64,000 bases of DNA, taken from the NCBI GenBank assembly GCA_023269825.1, contig JAGDWI010000001.1, forward strand, positions 830,350 to 894,349, in the 5' to 3' direction. Numbering within the stretch: the stretch's first letter is position 1; every line of letters begins with the position of its first letter. The notes under the pieces were generated by a model. It saw nothing but the letters and a program-made list of their open reading frames with translations. It ran no database searches and was not told where the DNA came from. A program made the position numbers and the translations under genes. Shown in pieces: positions 51,834-61,861 of the stretch. This stretch comes from Desulfurococcaceae archaeon (GTDB taxonomy: Archaea > Thermoproteota > Thermoprotei_A > Sulfolobales > Desulfurococcaceae).

Positions 51834-54800
51834 TTATTTAGGTGCAACAGATTTCCTTATCGTGTTGTATGCTAGTAACGCGAACACCATTGCTAGTAGC
51901 GCGAATACTAGTGCTAATACTCCAACGTACATTCCATTAGTTGCAGTTGCGCCGACGTTATCTACTTTGCTTCCAACAGTGTCTACTTTACCGGAAACTG
52001 TGTCTACTTTGCTGGATACAGCGTTAACAGCGTTCTTCACGTCTCCAGCTGCAGTATCAATCTTCGTGGTTAATGCGTCGAGTTTGCTTGTCAACGTGTT
52101 AACTGCTCCTGATAAGCTGCTTGCCACGGAATCTAGTTTTGATGCAACATCATCTAGTTTCCCGACTTTGATTCCAATCATTGTTACGTTGTCGTATATA
52201 ACGCTTACTTTGCTTAGTATAGTGTCTGCTTTGCCTGCAACTGCTAGTATTTGTCCGCTTAAGTCGCTTCTAAGTGACGTCAACAAGTTCGTGATAGTTG
52301 TTACACCGCTATCTACTTCGGAGCCGACAGTGGCAACAGTGCTGTTGACGCTTACAACAGCGTTTTTAACGTCTCCTATCGCTGCGAGTACTTTATCTAT
52401 ATCACTCTTAGTTGCAAGTGTACCTATCTGGGTTAATAGTTGAGTCATCGTGGTGTTCAAGAATGTCTGCATATTGTTGAGAGAGCTGTTAACACCGGCT
52501 AATACTTTGTCTGCTGCCTTATTGACGTCGCTCACTGTGGCTGCGAAAGTCAAGTTGTTGACTACGTAGATGAATCCTGGGTCCGACAGCTTCTGTATTG
52601 CTCCATCGAAGTATGCTAACCTAATATCGTATTTACCTGGTTGCATTACTGGGAATAATAGTGCTGGGTATATGTCTTCACCAGCTACTTTACCACCTAT
52701 TAATATACCGTTAGTGTCAACGCTCCAGTACCTGACGTTAGTTAATATTGTTCTCATAGCATCAGTCATGTTAACTATGACGCTATCCATTGTTATACCT
52801 GGCTTGAATCCTGTTCCAATGACTCTCACTATTCCAGAACCCACTAGTATTGGTAACACTGCTTTACCGCCAGTTAAGTTGCTGTCTAGTGATACTAGCA
52901 GTAACTTGGGTACAACGCTCACGTAGTCTATAGTGGTGTTCCTAACCCATACAGCTACATTTTCGCCTGCAACACTTGTCACTATCCTTATTCTGTATGT
53001 TCCCTCAGGTAGTGATGGCACCAGGAATACTATGGTTAGTACACCGTTCTCATTCGCTACCGGTGTTCCAGTTATCAAATCAGATGGTACTAGGCTATCA
53101 TTGAGGTATAGTTTAACCAGTTTCTCGCCTGGTTGTAGACCGTAAACTGTTACTTCAACGTAGTCTCCTAAGTAGTCGCAGTCGCCCGTGTATACTACGC
53201 AGACATCACAGAATGTCTTACCCTCATAGACTGCGCATGGGCATGCGTCAACGTGAGTGTTGTAGTAGCTTGCCCACACTTCGTTAGTCTCAGGCTTCAA
53301 TACTACCTTGAATACTGCTTTTGCACCAATCACTACTGCAACACTGTACTCATAGGTCCTGGAGTCAATGCCGTGTATGTAGTGGCTTCCCCAAGTGGTT
53401 TCTTTGGGTATTGTGGCTCTGAATGTCACGTTGCCATCTTTTCCGACTGGCCCACTCCATAGTGGTGTGAGCTTGTCTAGTGTTACCACTAGGATGTTCT
53501 CGTAGCCCTGTGCAGCTAGCATTGCGCACCATGGCTGAGTAGATAGATCGCCTGTACACCAGTCTTTACCCGGTGAGTAACCAAACGCTATCAACGTCAC
53601 GTTGTCGCCTGGCATTAGAACACCTGGATAGTACTTGTATATCATGCCGTTTACTAGGAACACTAGTATTGGTCTAACCAAGTAGTAGGAATTAGTGAAG
53701 GTGTAGGGCACTTCCTCCAGTGAGTCCACTACTACATCCAAGTATGCTGTTCCCGTGCCCATGTTGTAACTCCAGCTAATAGTGTATGCAAAGCCACTAT
53801 AGTTGAACTTCCATGTCGGGGCATAGACTACATTATCCTTGACTGTTAAGTTTGCAGTAGTGTATTCCACGCTGTTAACAACTTGCGTGTCAGTAGTGTA
53901 GACAATTGACACTAATCCACCAGTTAACTGGTAGTTATACTTCTCTAGAAGTAGGTATGCATAAGTAGCGTACTCGTAGTACGTTGCATTATATATGTAG
54001 AATTGAGTGGTCGAATCACCATGTGTGACTGAAGGCGTAATGTTGAATCTTATGGAAGCTTTATACGCATTTGTTGAAGGATCTTGCGTTGCATTTACGG
54101 TTTCGGTAAATAACTGTGCTACTGGCGTTGCTGATGTATTGTATAGTACGAATGTGACTGTGTGTCCTGTCGACAAGTACGCTGTTATTACGTAATTGTA
54201 TTTCCCATCAGTGAATGGTATTTCAAGTATTCTGTCTTTAGGACCTGAAGTGTCCGCTACCTTAACGTATCCTTCTGTAACGTTGATCTGCGAGGTCGCG
54301 TTTACAACTCCAGTTACTCCAGATATGTACATATTTGATAAGTCTACTGCTACCCAGCCCACTGCCCCAATAGGTATTGATGTTTCATTAGATAGCTCTC
54401 TACGCTCTTTAATATAGACTGTCGGTATGTATAGACCTGCAGTCATGTTTGTTGGTTTAATAGATAGTAGATCAGTAACATTGAAGTAGCCGTTTGCATT
54501 GGTTTTATTACTAAAGACAGTGTTGTTCAATGGGTATGGGAAGTCATAGTAAACTCCCGTGAAGTTAGTGTTCAATAGTCTTATCTTCGTAACCATAGCG
54601 TTCGCTGGGAAACCGTATCCAACTACTGTTATCGTGTCGTTACTTATATCATATCCCCGAATATTTATGAATAAGCCGTACCCAGCGGGCTCTTTACCTG
54701 GATTAATTACTACTTGTGGCTTGATTGTTAATGTAGCATTCTTAAAGTACTTCTGGGGTATCACGTAATCAGCGTAGAATGATACTGTGTAATCACCCAT

Positions 54801-55454
54801 TGGTATACCCTGATGGGAACTGGTTAAATTCGTTAGAGTTATATTAGCTTCTACTACTCCGTTTTCATCAGCTTTCTTATTAACAGTCCAGGGGTAGTCA
54901 CCAATAGATATATTATTCAACGCTGTACCATTTGGTAATCCATAAACTGTCGCCGTAACGTTGAGAGGAGTTCCAGTACTATCAACTATTGTTGTCACTG
55001 AGGGTGTTACCTCTATTATTGGTAACACAGACAGATTTCTATAATAAGCACGCGATCCAGCCACCATTAATTGTACTTCCAATATGTCTATTGCTCGAGT
55101 TAATCCCGGTAGTTTCTTTGGAAGTGTTAGAGTTACATTTACGTATCCTGGCTCCACTGGTTTAACTGTTTGAGCAACGTATACTATTGAGTTATTAATT
55201 GCGTTTACAATTCTAACAGTAAATTGTGCCGTGGATGGTGCATACACTTCCACTATAATTGAGCTACCGGGGTAAACTCCATTATCATGCGTGGTGGTGG
55301 CATTTGTTTCCTTGAAAGTCGTGGTTCCGTATATGTTGGTTATAGTATAGTTTACTTGCGCAGTCGCTACTGGTAGTACTAGTAGTACTGGTGTTATTAT
55401 GGGTAATATTAAGGCAATTAGGGCTAATATTGAAGTTATGGATTTATAGTTCAT
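51834..55454 (-). CDS. S-layer glycoprotein with C-terminal coiled-coil stalk and membrane anchor
   Basis: 1206 aa. A signal peptide (1-33) precedes a long beta-rich, Thr/Val/Tyr-rich ectodomain with dozens of N-x-S/T sites and Ig-like repeats (each with PG-rich VTVYGLQPGEKL-type strands). A Cys-rich patch, CPCAVYEGKTFCDVCVVYTGDC, lies near 760. Residues about 1000-1170 are a heptad coiled coil (repeating KVDTVSGKVDTVGSKVDNVG), followed by one membrane helix near 1175-1197 and a KSVAPK tail. This is stalk-and-canopy architecture as in Staphylothermus tetrabrachion or SlaA/SlaB combined in one chain. Likely one of the most abundant proteins. Confidence 0.88.
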   Translation of the reverse strand: MNYKSITSILALIALILPIITPVLLVLPVATAQVNYTITNIYGTTTFKETNATTTHDNGVYPGSSIIVEVYAPSTAQFTVRIVNAINNSIVYVAQTVKPVEPGYVNVTLTLPKKLPGLTRAIDILEVQLMVAGSRAYYRNLSVLPIIEVTPSVTTIVDSTGTPLNVTATVYGLPNGTALNNISIGDYPWTVNKKADENGVVEANITLTNLTSSHQGIPMGDYTVSFYADYVIPQKYFKNATLTIKPQVVINPGKEPAGYGLFINIRGYDISNDTITVVGYGFPANAMVTKIRLLNTNFTGVYYDFPYPLNNTVFSNKTNANGYFNVTDLLSIKPTNMTAGLYIPTVYIKERRELSNETSIPIGAVGWVAVDLSNMYISGVTGVVNATSQINVTEGYVKVADTSGPKDRILEIPFTDGKYNYVITAYLSTGHTVTFVLYNTSATPVAQLFTETVNATQDPSTNAYKASIRFNITPSVTHGDSTTQFYIYNATYYEYATYAYLLLEKYNYQLTGGLVSIVYTTDTQVVNSVEYTTANLTVKDNVVYAPTWKFNYSGFAYTISWSYNMGTGTAYLDVVVDSLEEVPYTFTNSYYLVRPILVFLVNGMIYKYYPGVLMPGDNVTLIAFGYSPGKDWCTGDLSTQPWCAMLAAQGYENILVVTLDKLTPLWSGPVGKDGNVTFRATIPKETTWGSHYIHGIDSRTYEYSVAVVIGAKAVFKVVLKPETNEVWASYYNTHVDACPCAVYEGKTFCDVCVVYTGDCDYLGDYVEVTVYGLQPGEKLVKLYLNDSLVPSDLITGTPVANENGVLTIVFLVPSLPEGTYRIRIVTSVAGENVAVWVRNTTIDYVSVVPKLLLVSLDSNLTGGKAVLPILVGSGIVRVIGTGFKPGITMDSVIVNMTDAMRTILTNVRYWSVDTNGILIGGKVAGEDIYPALLFPVMQPGKYDIRLAYFDGAIQKLSDPGFIYVVNNLTFAATVSDVNKAADKVLAGVNSSLNNMQTFLNTTMTQLLTQIGTLATKSDIDKVLAAIGDVKNAVVSVNSTVATVGSEVDSGVTTITNLLTSLRSDLSGQILAVAGKADTILSKVSVIYDNVTMIGIKVGKLDDVASKLDSVASSLSGAVNTLTSKLDALTTKIDTAAGDVKNAVNAVSSKVDTVSGKVDTVGSKVDNVGATATNGMYVGVLALVFALLAMVFALLAYNTIRKSVAPK

Positions 55455-55504
55455 GTCTAGGCTTCACCTTCGTAGATTCTCATATATTGGTAGGATGTTT
55501 TAAT

Positions 55505-55520
55505 ACTTGTGTCTACAAGT
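55505..55520 (-). promoter_or_regulatory. Hairpin in the S-layer 5' leader
   Basis: Minus strand ACTTGT-AGAC-ACAAGT forms a perfect 6-bp stem with a 4-nt loop, about 50 nt upstream of the S-layer ATG (55454). A TATA (AAAAATATACAC, near 55540) places the start close to it, so it would sit at the 5' end of the mRNA. A second small stem CACG-TTG-CGTG adjoins it. Possible mRNA-stability element. Confidence 0.45.
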
Positions 55521-55650
55521 GTACACGTTGCGTGTATATTTTTGCATACATTTTTAAAGTAAAGTATTCACTGTGTAACAGTATATCTACTGTTTGAGGA
55601 TAGTTAAGTATAAAATATTATTTTAGTTTTTCTTGATTATGGTAGTTGAT

Positions 55651-56238
55651 ATGTCGCGGGAGATTAAGAGGAGGTTTGTTCCTTTACCTGAAGCGCTTAT
55701 TGAGGAAGCTATTAAGGTTTCGGAGAGAGTTGGCATACCGTACCTTGTTTTAATCGAGAAGATCCTGGAGTCTAATCTAAGTATTATGAAGTATAAGCCT
55801 ACAATACTGAAAGCTCTCTTAGTTGCCGACGCTATTGATGACCTTAGGAGGCTTGGCGCTGCGCTGCTCCCTTGGAGTACTGTTAAAACAGTTGTTAACT
55901 CCATGAGTGAAAACGAGTTTAAGGCACTAATAGGTGAAATGGAGAAAGTTAGTTTATGGTTCGGTGAATTATCGAGAGTTAAACATGGTTCAAGCCCAGG
56001 GATGTTTGAAGCTGCTTTAACTGCATTCATGTCGAGTGCACTAATTGACGTTATACAGGAAGGTGAGAACATTTACAGGTATGTTGTAACATTCCTTGAT
56101 CAATCTCCTAGAATAATGAACTTAGCCGAAGTAGTAGCTGTAAACCTTGCTAAGGGATTCAACTTAAACATCCTCGACGTTAAGCGAGGAGACAACACAC
56201 TGAGTGTAAGGGTGACAGGTTTCTTTGAGAAAGAGTAG
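55651..56238 (+). CDS. Ribbon-helix-helix-like protein, pair member A
   Basis: About 195 aa; ATG 55651 (MSREIKRRF) is preferred over TTG 55633. The N-terminus resembles an RHH domain (EIKRRFVPLPEALIEEAIKVSERVG), followed by a helical middle and an end (AKGFNLNILDVKRGDNTLSVRV) resembling the end of the next protein. Its 3' end overlaps the next gene by 14 nt. Not recognised as a named family. Confidence 0.65.
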   Translation: MSREIKRRFVPLPEALIEEAIKVSERVGIPYLVLIEKILESNLSIMKYKPTILKALLVADAIDDLRRLGAALLPWSTVKTVVNSMSENEFKALIGEMEKVSLWFGELSRVKHGSSPGMFEAALTAFMSSALIDVIQEGENIYRYVVTFLDQSPRIMNLAEVVAVNLAKGFNLNILDVKRGDNTLSVRVTGFFEKE

Positions 56239-56731
56239 GAAAACCATTGGCGTAGACGCAGAGTACGCTGAGCTACTCAAAGAAATCGCTAGGGGGAGAG
56301 GTATGAGCATAGCATCATACCTAAGGAGACTAATCGATGAAGCAGTTAAAGTTGAAGACCTAGGTTTCTTCGCGCCTAGAGCACTCTCAGAGAAAAGAGC
56401 TGAAATACTTTTATCAAGACTCGGGTTCACGTACTCTTTACCCGATATACTGAGCAAGGAGTATACTGACGAGGAATTATTGAGTAGAGGAGTAAGTATC
56501 GGTAGAGCAATAGTTGAACTAGGAGTAAACCCTCTTGAAGTAATAGAGTTGATTGGAGTAAGCAATCAGCTCATAGTAATACAAGGAGACAACATCGTAA
56601 TACTGCCGCAGCACGAGGAATATAAGCGTAGATTATCCATTCTACTAAAAGGAGTAGCTAAAGGAGCTGGATTAAACACGCTTGATTCAGGCGAAGTAAC
56701 AATAATAATACCCGGTAGGAGAACAATATAG
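56225..56731 (+). CDS. Ribbon-helix-helix-like protein, pair member B
   Basis: 168 aa from TTG 56225. Opens RKTIGVDAEYAELLKEIARGRGMSIASYLRRLIDEA, a clearer RHH DNA-binding region than in its neighbour; the C-terminus (AKGAGLNTLDSGEVTIIIPG) matches the other member's end. The two are translationally coupled paralogues and may form a heterodimeric regulator. No toxin-like partner is seen, which makes a toxin-antitoxin pair unlikely. Confidence 0.65.
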   Translation: MRKSRKTIGVDAEYAELLKEIARGRGMSIASYLRRLIDEAVKVEDLGFFAPRALSEKRAEILLSRLGFTYSLPDILSKEYTDEELLSRGVSIGRAIVELGVNPLEVIELIGVSNQLIVIQGDNIVILPQHEEYKRRLSILLKGVAKGAGLNTLDSGEVTIIIPGRRTI

Positions 56732-56896
56732 TTTAGCGTTGAGACTACTCATTATAGAGTACCATGTACTCACCTTAAAGGATCCAACTACTTCTGGTTC
56801 ACTACCCTTGATTCCACGTATCCTCCGGCTCTTAAATAACAGGTTTAATAATCTCTAATGATTCATTATACTATAACAGAGTTATTGGGTGCTAAT
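56732..56896. other. Intergenic region before sufC
   Basis: 165 bases; contains AT-rich promoter sequence near 56835-56850 but no ORF or structured RNA that I can support. Confidence 0.4.
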
Positions 56897-57640
56897 ATGG
56901 CGTTACTGGAGTTAGAGAAGCTGAGTGTTTGCGTAGAGGGCAAGAGGATTATTGAGGAAGCATCCATGGTCGTGGAGCCAAGCGAAGTACACGTTGTAAT
57001 GGGTCCTAATGGTAGTGGTAAATCAACGCTTTTATCCGCTATCATGGGGTTGAAGAATACATCTATTTGCGGAGGCAGAATACTGCTCGAGGGTAGAGAT
57101 ATAACTAGTTTACCGAGCTATGAGAGAGCTAAACTAGGTGTTTCACTCGCTCACCAGCAGCCACCGGAGATCAAGGGAGTTAAACTAAGGGAGGTTGCTT
57201 CAGCGATGATTAAAAAGTATGGTTGCTCAGACTGCATGATCCTGGCTAAAACACTACTCGTAGATAACTTCATGAACAGAGATTTATTCGTTGGTTTCAG
57301 TGGAGGAGAAAAGAAGAGAACAGAATTGTTTCTCGTAATGCTTCAAAAACCTAAACTAGCTATGCTCGATGAACCCGATAGTGGAGTAGATGTTGAAAGC
57401 ATTGATTTAATAGCTAGGTCTATTGAATCACTTCGCTCAAGAGGTACAAGCGTGATACTGGTTACACATATTGGAGCAATAACTGAGAGACTTAGCAGAA
57501 TAGATAAAGTCCACTTATTAATACAGGGTAGAATAGTTTACACTGGTTCACCGGATGAAGTATTACCAGTAGTAATGAAGTTTGGTTACAGGAAAGGTTT
57601 AGAAATCCTCACGGGTAAAGGTGAGCGAATTGAACACTAG
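56897..57640 (+). CDS. sufC: SufC-type ABC ATPase of Fe-S cluster assembly
   Basis: 247 aa from ATG 56897 (after GGGTGCT). Walker A GPNGSGKST near 34, Q-loop SLAHQQPPEIKGV near 83, signature FSGGEKKR near 134, Walker B LAMLDEPDSGVD near 158, H-loop THIG near 194. Short SufC form. It overlaps sufB by 20 nt. Powers SufBD scaffold assembly. Confidence 0.9.
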   Translation: MALLELEKLSVCVEGKRIIEEASMVVEPSEVHVVMGPNGSGKSTLLSAIMGLKNTSICGGRILLEGRDITSLPSYERAKLGVSLAHQQPPEIKGVKLREVASAMIKKYGCSDCMILAKTLLVDNFMNRDLFVGFSGGEKKRTELFLVMLQKPKLAMLDEPDSGVDVESIDLIARSIESLRSRGTSVILVTHIGAITERLSRIDKVHLLIQGRIVYTGSPDEVLPVVMKFGYRKGLEILTGKGERIEH

Positions 57641-58832
57641 TGAAATCGAGAAAGCACTCGAGAAACCGGCGCCTTACGGGCCGGATATTGATTTATCAAA
57701 GTATAAGCTGGAGGAAGCAGTAGTAGAAGAAGCGAGAGACATAGATCCAGGTGTTGCTTCAGCTGCTCCTAGAGTAGGTTTAGAAGCAGGTAAACTAATG
57801 TATGTTCAAGCAAATGAGAGAGCACTTTATACAGCTATGGCTAAAGCTTTATCTAAGTACGGTGTACTAGTTTTACCTACACGTGAGGCCCTTGAAAAAA
57901 TCCCCAAGGCTAGAGAGCTCTCGTGGAGACTAGTGAACCCTGCTCGCGACAAGTACACTGCTGCAGCCTACTTGTATGGTGGTGAAGTAGGTTACTTCAT
58001 ATACGTGCCACCTCGCACCAAGGTCCCAGTACCTGTCTATACTTGTTTAGCTATAACAACGAATAATACCATACAGTTCGCTCATAACGTAGTCTACGTT
58101 GATGAAGAAGCTGAAGCAAACCTAGTTACAGGTTGCGCGATACCACATGGAGTCAAAGAAGGAGTACATGTCGGTATATCTGAGTTCTATGTCGCGAGAA
58201 ACGCTAAATTAACTTTCACAATGGTTCACGCATGGGCCGACGGCCTCCACGTTAGGCCTAGAACAGTTGTTAAAGTCGAGGAGGGGGGAGAGTACGTTAA
58301 TTACTATGTAACATATAGCCCCGTTGCATCTATTCAAACATACCCCGTGGTATACTTGGAGAAGAATGCTAAGGCATACCTCGCGTCAATTATTGCTTCG
58401 AGTAAAACAGGTGTTTACGATATTGGAGCCAGCAGTATTCTAGAGGAGCCCGGTGCATCAGCGGAGAATATTTCGAGAGTAGTAGCTAGAGATGAATCAA
58501 GTGTTTACGCTAGAGCAGAGATTGAAGCATTGGAATCTAATACTAAGGGCCACATAGAGTGCCTTGGGTTACTTCTCTCACCTAGAGCATTCATTTCCTC
58601 TATCCCAATAATTACATCTAGGAAACAAGGCGCAGTATTAAGCCATGAAGCCGCTATAGGTCTAATAGCTCAGAGAGAAATAGATTACTTGATGAGCAGA
58701 GGCTTCACTGAGGATGAAGCTAAAGCAGTACTAGTGAGAGGATTCATGAACATTGATGCACCAATACCACCAACTATTAAGAAGCAAGTGGATCAAATAC
58801 TGGACATGGTTGCGAAGCACGCTGTTGGTTAA
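57621..58832 (+). CDS. sufB: SufB/SufD-family Fe-S scaffold protein
   Basis: 403 aa starting at GTG 57621 within the end of sufC. The beta-helix scaffold core carries VVYVDEEAEANLVTGC near 158, EFYVARNAKLTFTMVHAW near 190 and ESNTKGHIECLGLLLSP near 312, then SHEAAIGLIAQREIDYLMSRG near 342, all matching archaeal SufB. A minimal SufCB pair, with no SufD, SufS or SufU alongside. Confidence 0.9.
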   Translation: MSELNTSEIEKALEKPAPYGPDIDLSKYKLEEAVVEEARDIDPGVASAAPRVGLEAGKLMYVQANERALYTAMAKALSKYGVLVLPTREALEKIPKARELSWRLVNPARDKYTAAAYLYGGEVGYFIYVPPRTKVPVPVYTCLAITTNNTIQFAHNVVYVDEEAEANLVTGCAIPHGVKEGVHVGISEFYVARNAKLTFTMVHAWADGLHVRPRTVVKVEEGGEYVNYYVTYSPVASIQTYPVVYLEKNAKAYLASIIASSKTGVYDIGASSILEEPGASAENISRVVARDESSVYARAEIEALESNTKGHIECLGLLLSPRAFISSIPIITSRKQGAVLSHEAAIGLIAQREIDYLMSRGFTEDEAKAVLVRGFMNIDAPIPPTIKKQVDQILDMVAKHAVG

Positions 58833-58939
58833 CACTAAAATAACGTGCTCTGAAACCGTTTTCAACTGTGGAGTAAACCATGTTGCTAACCCAGGCTACT
58901 AGGGCTTCGAGGAGAAAAAATTACTTAGACACGTGGCTT

Positions 58940-60301
58940 TTACTCTGATTCAACTTGAGATGCTTCTTTCAACGCTACTCTAACCATGTAGAATACTACT
59001 GGTATTATTATTAGCGCCATTGCAGCAGCTATACCGTAGCTTATTATCTTCAACACGTCTACTACTCCTATCACCTGAGATAGTATCGCTGTTAAACCAA
59101 CATATATAATTATGAACACGAAGACTGCTCCTACCAGTGGCAGCATTCTGGCGAAAACGGGAGATGATTCCTTGAGTATACTGATAACATTGTCGACAAC
59201 TATGACTCCAAGCGCTATTACTAGTGAACCAATAATGAAAGCGTAAACGTAGTTACCTGGTAGAGCCAGTATGTTTAAAGCTATTGTTACAAATACCGCT
59301 ATGAGGCCTATTGCTATCAAGTTCTCCACTAGGTCTCCTAGAGCAGCGTATTTTTCTTCTAGGATTGCTTTGAATACTTTACCAATGTACTTTGACAGTA
59401 TTATTACTAGCGGTAAACCCAGTACTAGTATTACCAGTGCTCCAAATACTCTCGGTAAGTAGAATGTAATTGCTCCAAGAACATCGGCGGCTACTCCAGT
59501 TGTAACAATCATTCCTAAACCAATAGTTATAGCTATTACGACTATTAATGCTTTAACTAAGCCAGCAATTAATCCCGAGGTGTCGAGACCAGTTGCTTTG
59601 AGAGCGGCGCCGATATCTGTTGCTTCAAGCGGTTTATTCATTTTCTCAACTACTAGTTTCACTGCTTTACCAACTAAGTCCCCTATAATGTAACCTACTA
59701 TGATCACTACGCCTGCTGCGAAAGCTGATGGTAGAGTAGCTGTAAGCCCTGTTAGTAGATTTGATGCACCAAACATGACTGCTACCGCTAAACCAATAAC
59801 GAATAATACTAGTAGTATTGTGAGTATTGTTTGAAGCATCGCTGTGAATCCCTCTCTATCACCTAGTGATAAACCAATCAACTTCGCTAAGTACTCTCCC
59901 GCTAGAGCCGCTAAGGGTATACCTAGAACTAGTACTACTACGCCTCCTAGTACTCCTATAAGCAAGTTGATGAATGTAGCTATGAATTCTACAGCGGGGC
60001 CAGTTAAACCAAGCATGTTTATTGCGAGTAGAATAGTTAATGCAACTATGATACCCATCACAACTGCTCCCAGTACATCTCCGGGGTTAACTCCGGCTTC
60101 CTCGAATTTCTGCCCCACAGCTGTTCTCCGCATGAATCTCCACGCTGTTTTATCAAATACGAACTTTATTGCTTTACGTGCAGCATACCCAATAACGTAT
60201 CCCAGTAGAATGACTACGAGCGCGAGTATAATGGCTGGAATAGCTGATACAATGCTCACAGCTACACTAGTTAATGCTTTAACGAGTTCTTCTACAAACA
60301 T
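58940..60301 (-). CDS. Polytopic membrane protein, mechanosensitive-channel-like TM repeats
   Basis: 453 aa from ATG 60301 (GGTGGAATA upstream). About ten to twelve membrane helices in three to four similar modules, each with a VILLGYVIGYAARKAI-type helix followed by LGLPLAALAGEYLAKL, similar to the conserved TM helix repeats of MscS-related small-conductance proteins. No pore-lining MscS beta domain is evident. Function likely osmotic or ion-related. Confidence 0.75.
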   Translation of the reverse strand: MFVEELVKALTSVAVSIVSAIPAIILALVVILLGYVIGYAARKAIKFVFDKTAWRFMRRTAVGQKFEEAGVNPGDVLGAVVMGIIVALTILLAINMLGLTGPAVEFIATFINLLIGVLGGVVVLVLGIPLAALAGEYLAKLIGLSLGDREGFTAMLQTILTILLVLFVIGLAVAVMFGASNLLTGLTATLPSAFAAGVVIIVGYIIGDLVGKAVKLVVEKMNKPLEATDIGAALKATGLDTSGLIAGLVKALIVVIAITIGLGMIVTTGVAADVLGAITFYLPRVFGALVILVLGLPLVIILSKYIGKVFKAILEEKYAALGDLVENLIAIGLIAVFVTIALNILALPGNYVYAFIIGSLVIALGVIVVDNVISILKESSPVFARMLPLVGAVFVFIIIYVGLTAILSQVIGVVDVLKIISYGIAAAMALIIIPVVFYMVRVALKEASQVESE

Positions 60302-60466
60302 TATTCCACCATTTATAATTAATGACATTAACGTTAATTACTCTTATTCGTTAATGAATCATGCTTAGAGAGAACGTGTTGACGAATAAAGGAGTTTTCC
60401 TCGATTTACATTAAAAGTATCATTGTATATTAGTGTATTAAATGACGCAGTTTAAGGGGCTTATTG

Positions 60467-61861
60467 ATGACTATTCCAAAGCTTATTTGTACACAGCACC
60501 CGGATTCCACTGTTAAAATCACCGTGCAACAGGAAGTTGATGAAGCCATTCAAGGTTACGCAATGTATGGTTGCGAGGAAGTAATGAGTGATTATGAGGG
60601 TAAACTAACTCCCTATGCTCAACCAAAGGATATAGTTGTACGGGCCTTAGAGCTTGATTTACCTGTAGGTGATGGATTCTACGTTACTCCACGTATACCT
60701 AATCCCTCCCTAGAGGAGTTTGATAGAGTTGATTTATCAATTGAAGCAGGCATTATCGCGAACTACTACTCGTTTAAATCTACTGGTGTTCAAGCTGTTA
60801 AATGGTTTATTTTACCCATGGTTGAAGACGTGGATATAGTTAAATTGGTTCAAAGGTTGATCTTGAGGAAGCAGAGTGTTCTGTGCGAGGAGCTGAGAAT
60901 ACGTGTGGAACCTCTTCAGTTGATTCCACTAATTGAAGATACTTACAGGCACATATCTGCACGAGAATATATTGTTACATTACTCAGGATACTCAGAGAA
61001 CTAGGTGTTGAAACAAGTGTTCTGAGAGTTTTCATAGGTAAAAGCGACGCTGCAGTTAAAAGTGGTCACATAGCGTCATCTCTCTCAGTTGCATACGCGT
61101 TGAGGGATTTATACAAGTTAATAGAGGATGAGGGTATAGTCATTAAGCCCATTATTGGAATGGGTTCACCACCATTCAGAGGTGCTTTAAACAACCCTGA
61201 GTTAGTGGATCATGTTTCAAAAGCTTACAGTGGTTACAGTACAGCCACTATACAGTCAGCTGTACGCTACGATGTACCGTACAGTGAGTACTTGGAGGTG
61301 AGGAATTCAATTATATCTAATATTGATCAGGAGCCGCGTGAACTAATGGGGGATGCCATAGAGCTTATTACTCAGGCTTCTAGGATGTATAGAGAACTAG
61401 CATCAAGGTACGTTAACACTATACAGAAGATATCCGATGCTATACCATCTACTAGGGAGAGAGTTTCATGGAAGATCTACGGTAGGTTTCTCCCAGCTCT
61501 AGGCGAAATAATATCTGTTCCAAGAGCCATTGTATATACTTCTTCATGGTACGTTGCAGGTGTTCCACCAGTTTTCCTCGACGCGGATTACATTTCACAC
61601 CTGTATAAGCAGGATAAACTCGACGATTTATTGAAAATGTTGCCGAGTTTAATTGAGGAATGGCGGTATGAGTCAAAGTACTACGTTAGAGAAGTCGCAG
61701 CTAAAAGACTAAACGACCAAGTTGTTAAAAAAGTAGATGAAGCACTAGACATACTGGGCATTGATGCTACTCCACTTGAAACCTATGAATCACTACTAAA
61801 ATTAAACCCCGTTGAACCACACATACTCGCACTAGGTAAAATCAGAGGATATCTAGGTTAA
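60467..61861 (+). CDS. ppcA: Phosphoenolpyruvate carboxylase, archaeal type
   Basis: Carboxylates PEP to oxaloacetate. 464 aa from ATG 60467 (TTG 60464 adjoins it). MTIPKLICTQHPDST at the N-terminus, EVMSDYEGKLTPY near 35, FIGKSDAAVKSGHIASSLS near 190, IGMGSPPFRGALNNPE near 230 are family-specific. Half the length of bacterial PEPC, as expected for PEPCase_2. Supplies C4 units alongside SucCD. Confidence 0.93.
   Translation: MTIPKLICTQHPDSTVKITVQQEVDEAIQGYAMYGCEEVMSDYEGKLTPYAQPKDIVVRALELDLPVGDGFYVTPRIPNPSLEEFDRVDLSIEAGIIANYYSFKSTGVQAVKWFILPMVEDVDIVKLVQRLILRKQSVLCEELRIRVEPLQLIPLIEDTYRHISAREYIVTLLRILRELGVETSVLRVFIGKSDAAVKSGHIASSLSVAYALRDLYKLIEDEGIVIKPIIGMGSPPFRGALNNPELVDHVSKAYSGYSTATIQSAVRYDVPYSEYLEVRNSIISNIDQEPRELMGDAIELITQASRMYRELASRYVNTIQKISDAIPSTRERVSWKIYGRFLPALGEIISVPRAIVYTSSWYVAGVPPVFLDADYISHLYKQDKLDDLLKMLPSLIEEWRYESKYYVREVAAKRLNDQVVKKVDEALDILGIDATPLETYESLLKLNPVEPHILALGKIRGYLG

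Noticed and set aside
51862..54768. Several plus-strand ORFs opposite the S-layer gene
   Set aside because: Shadows of the Thr/Val-rich S-layer codons; no start signals or recognisable domains.
56225..56731. Antitoxin of a toxin-antitoxin system
   Set aside because: The RHH-like protein is coupled to a similar-sized paralogue rather than a toxin-like partner.
58940..60368. Long plus-strand ORFs opposite the membrane protein
   Set aside because: They are complements of hydrophobic codons and lack any domain.
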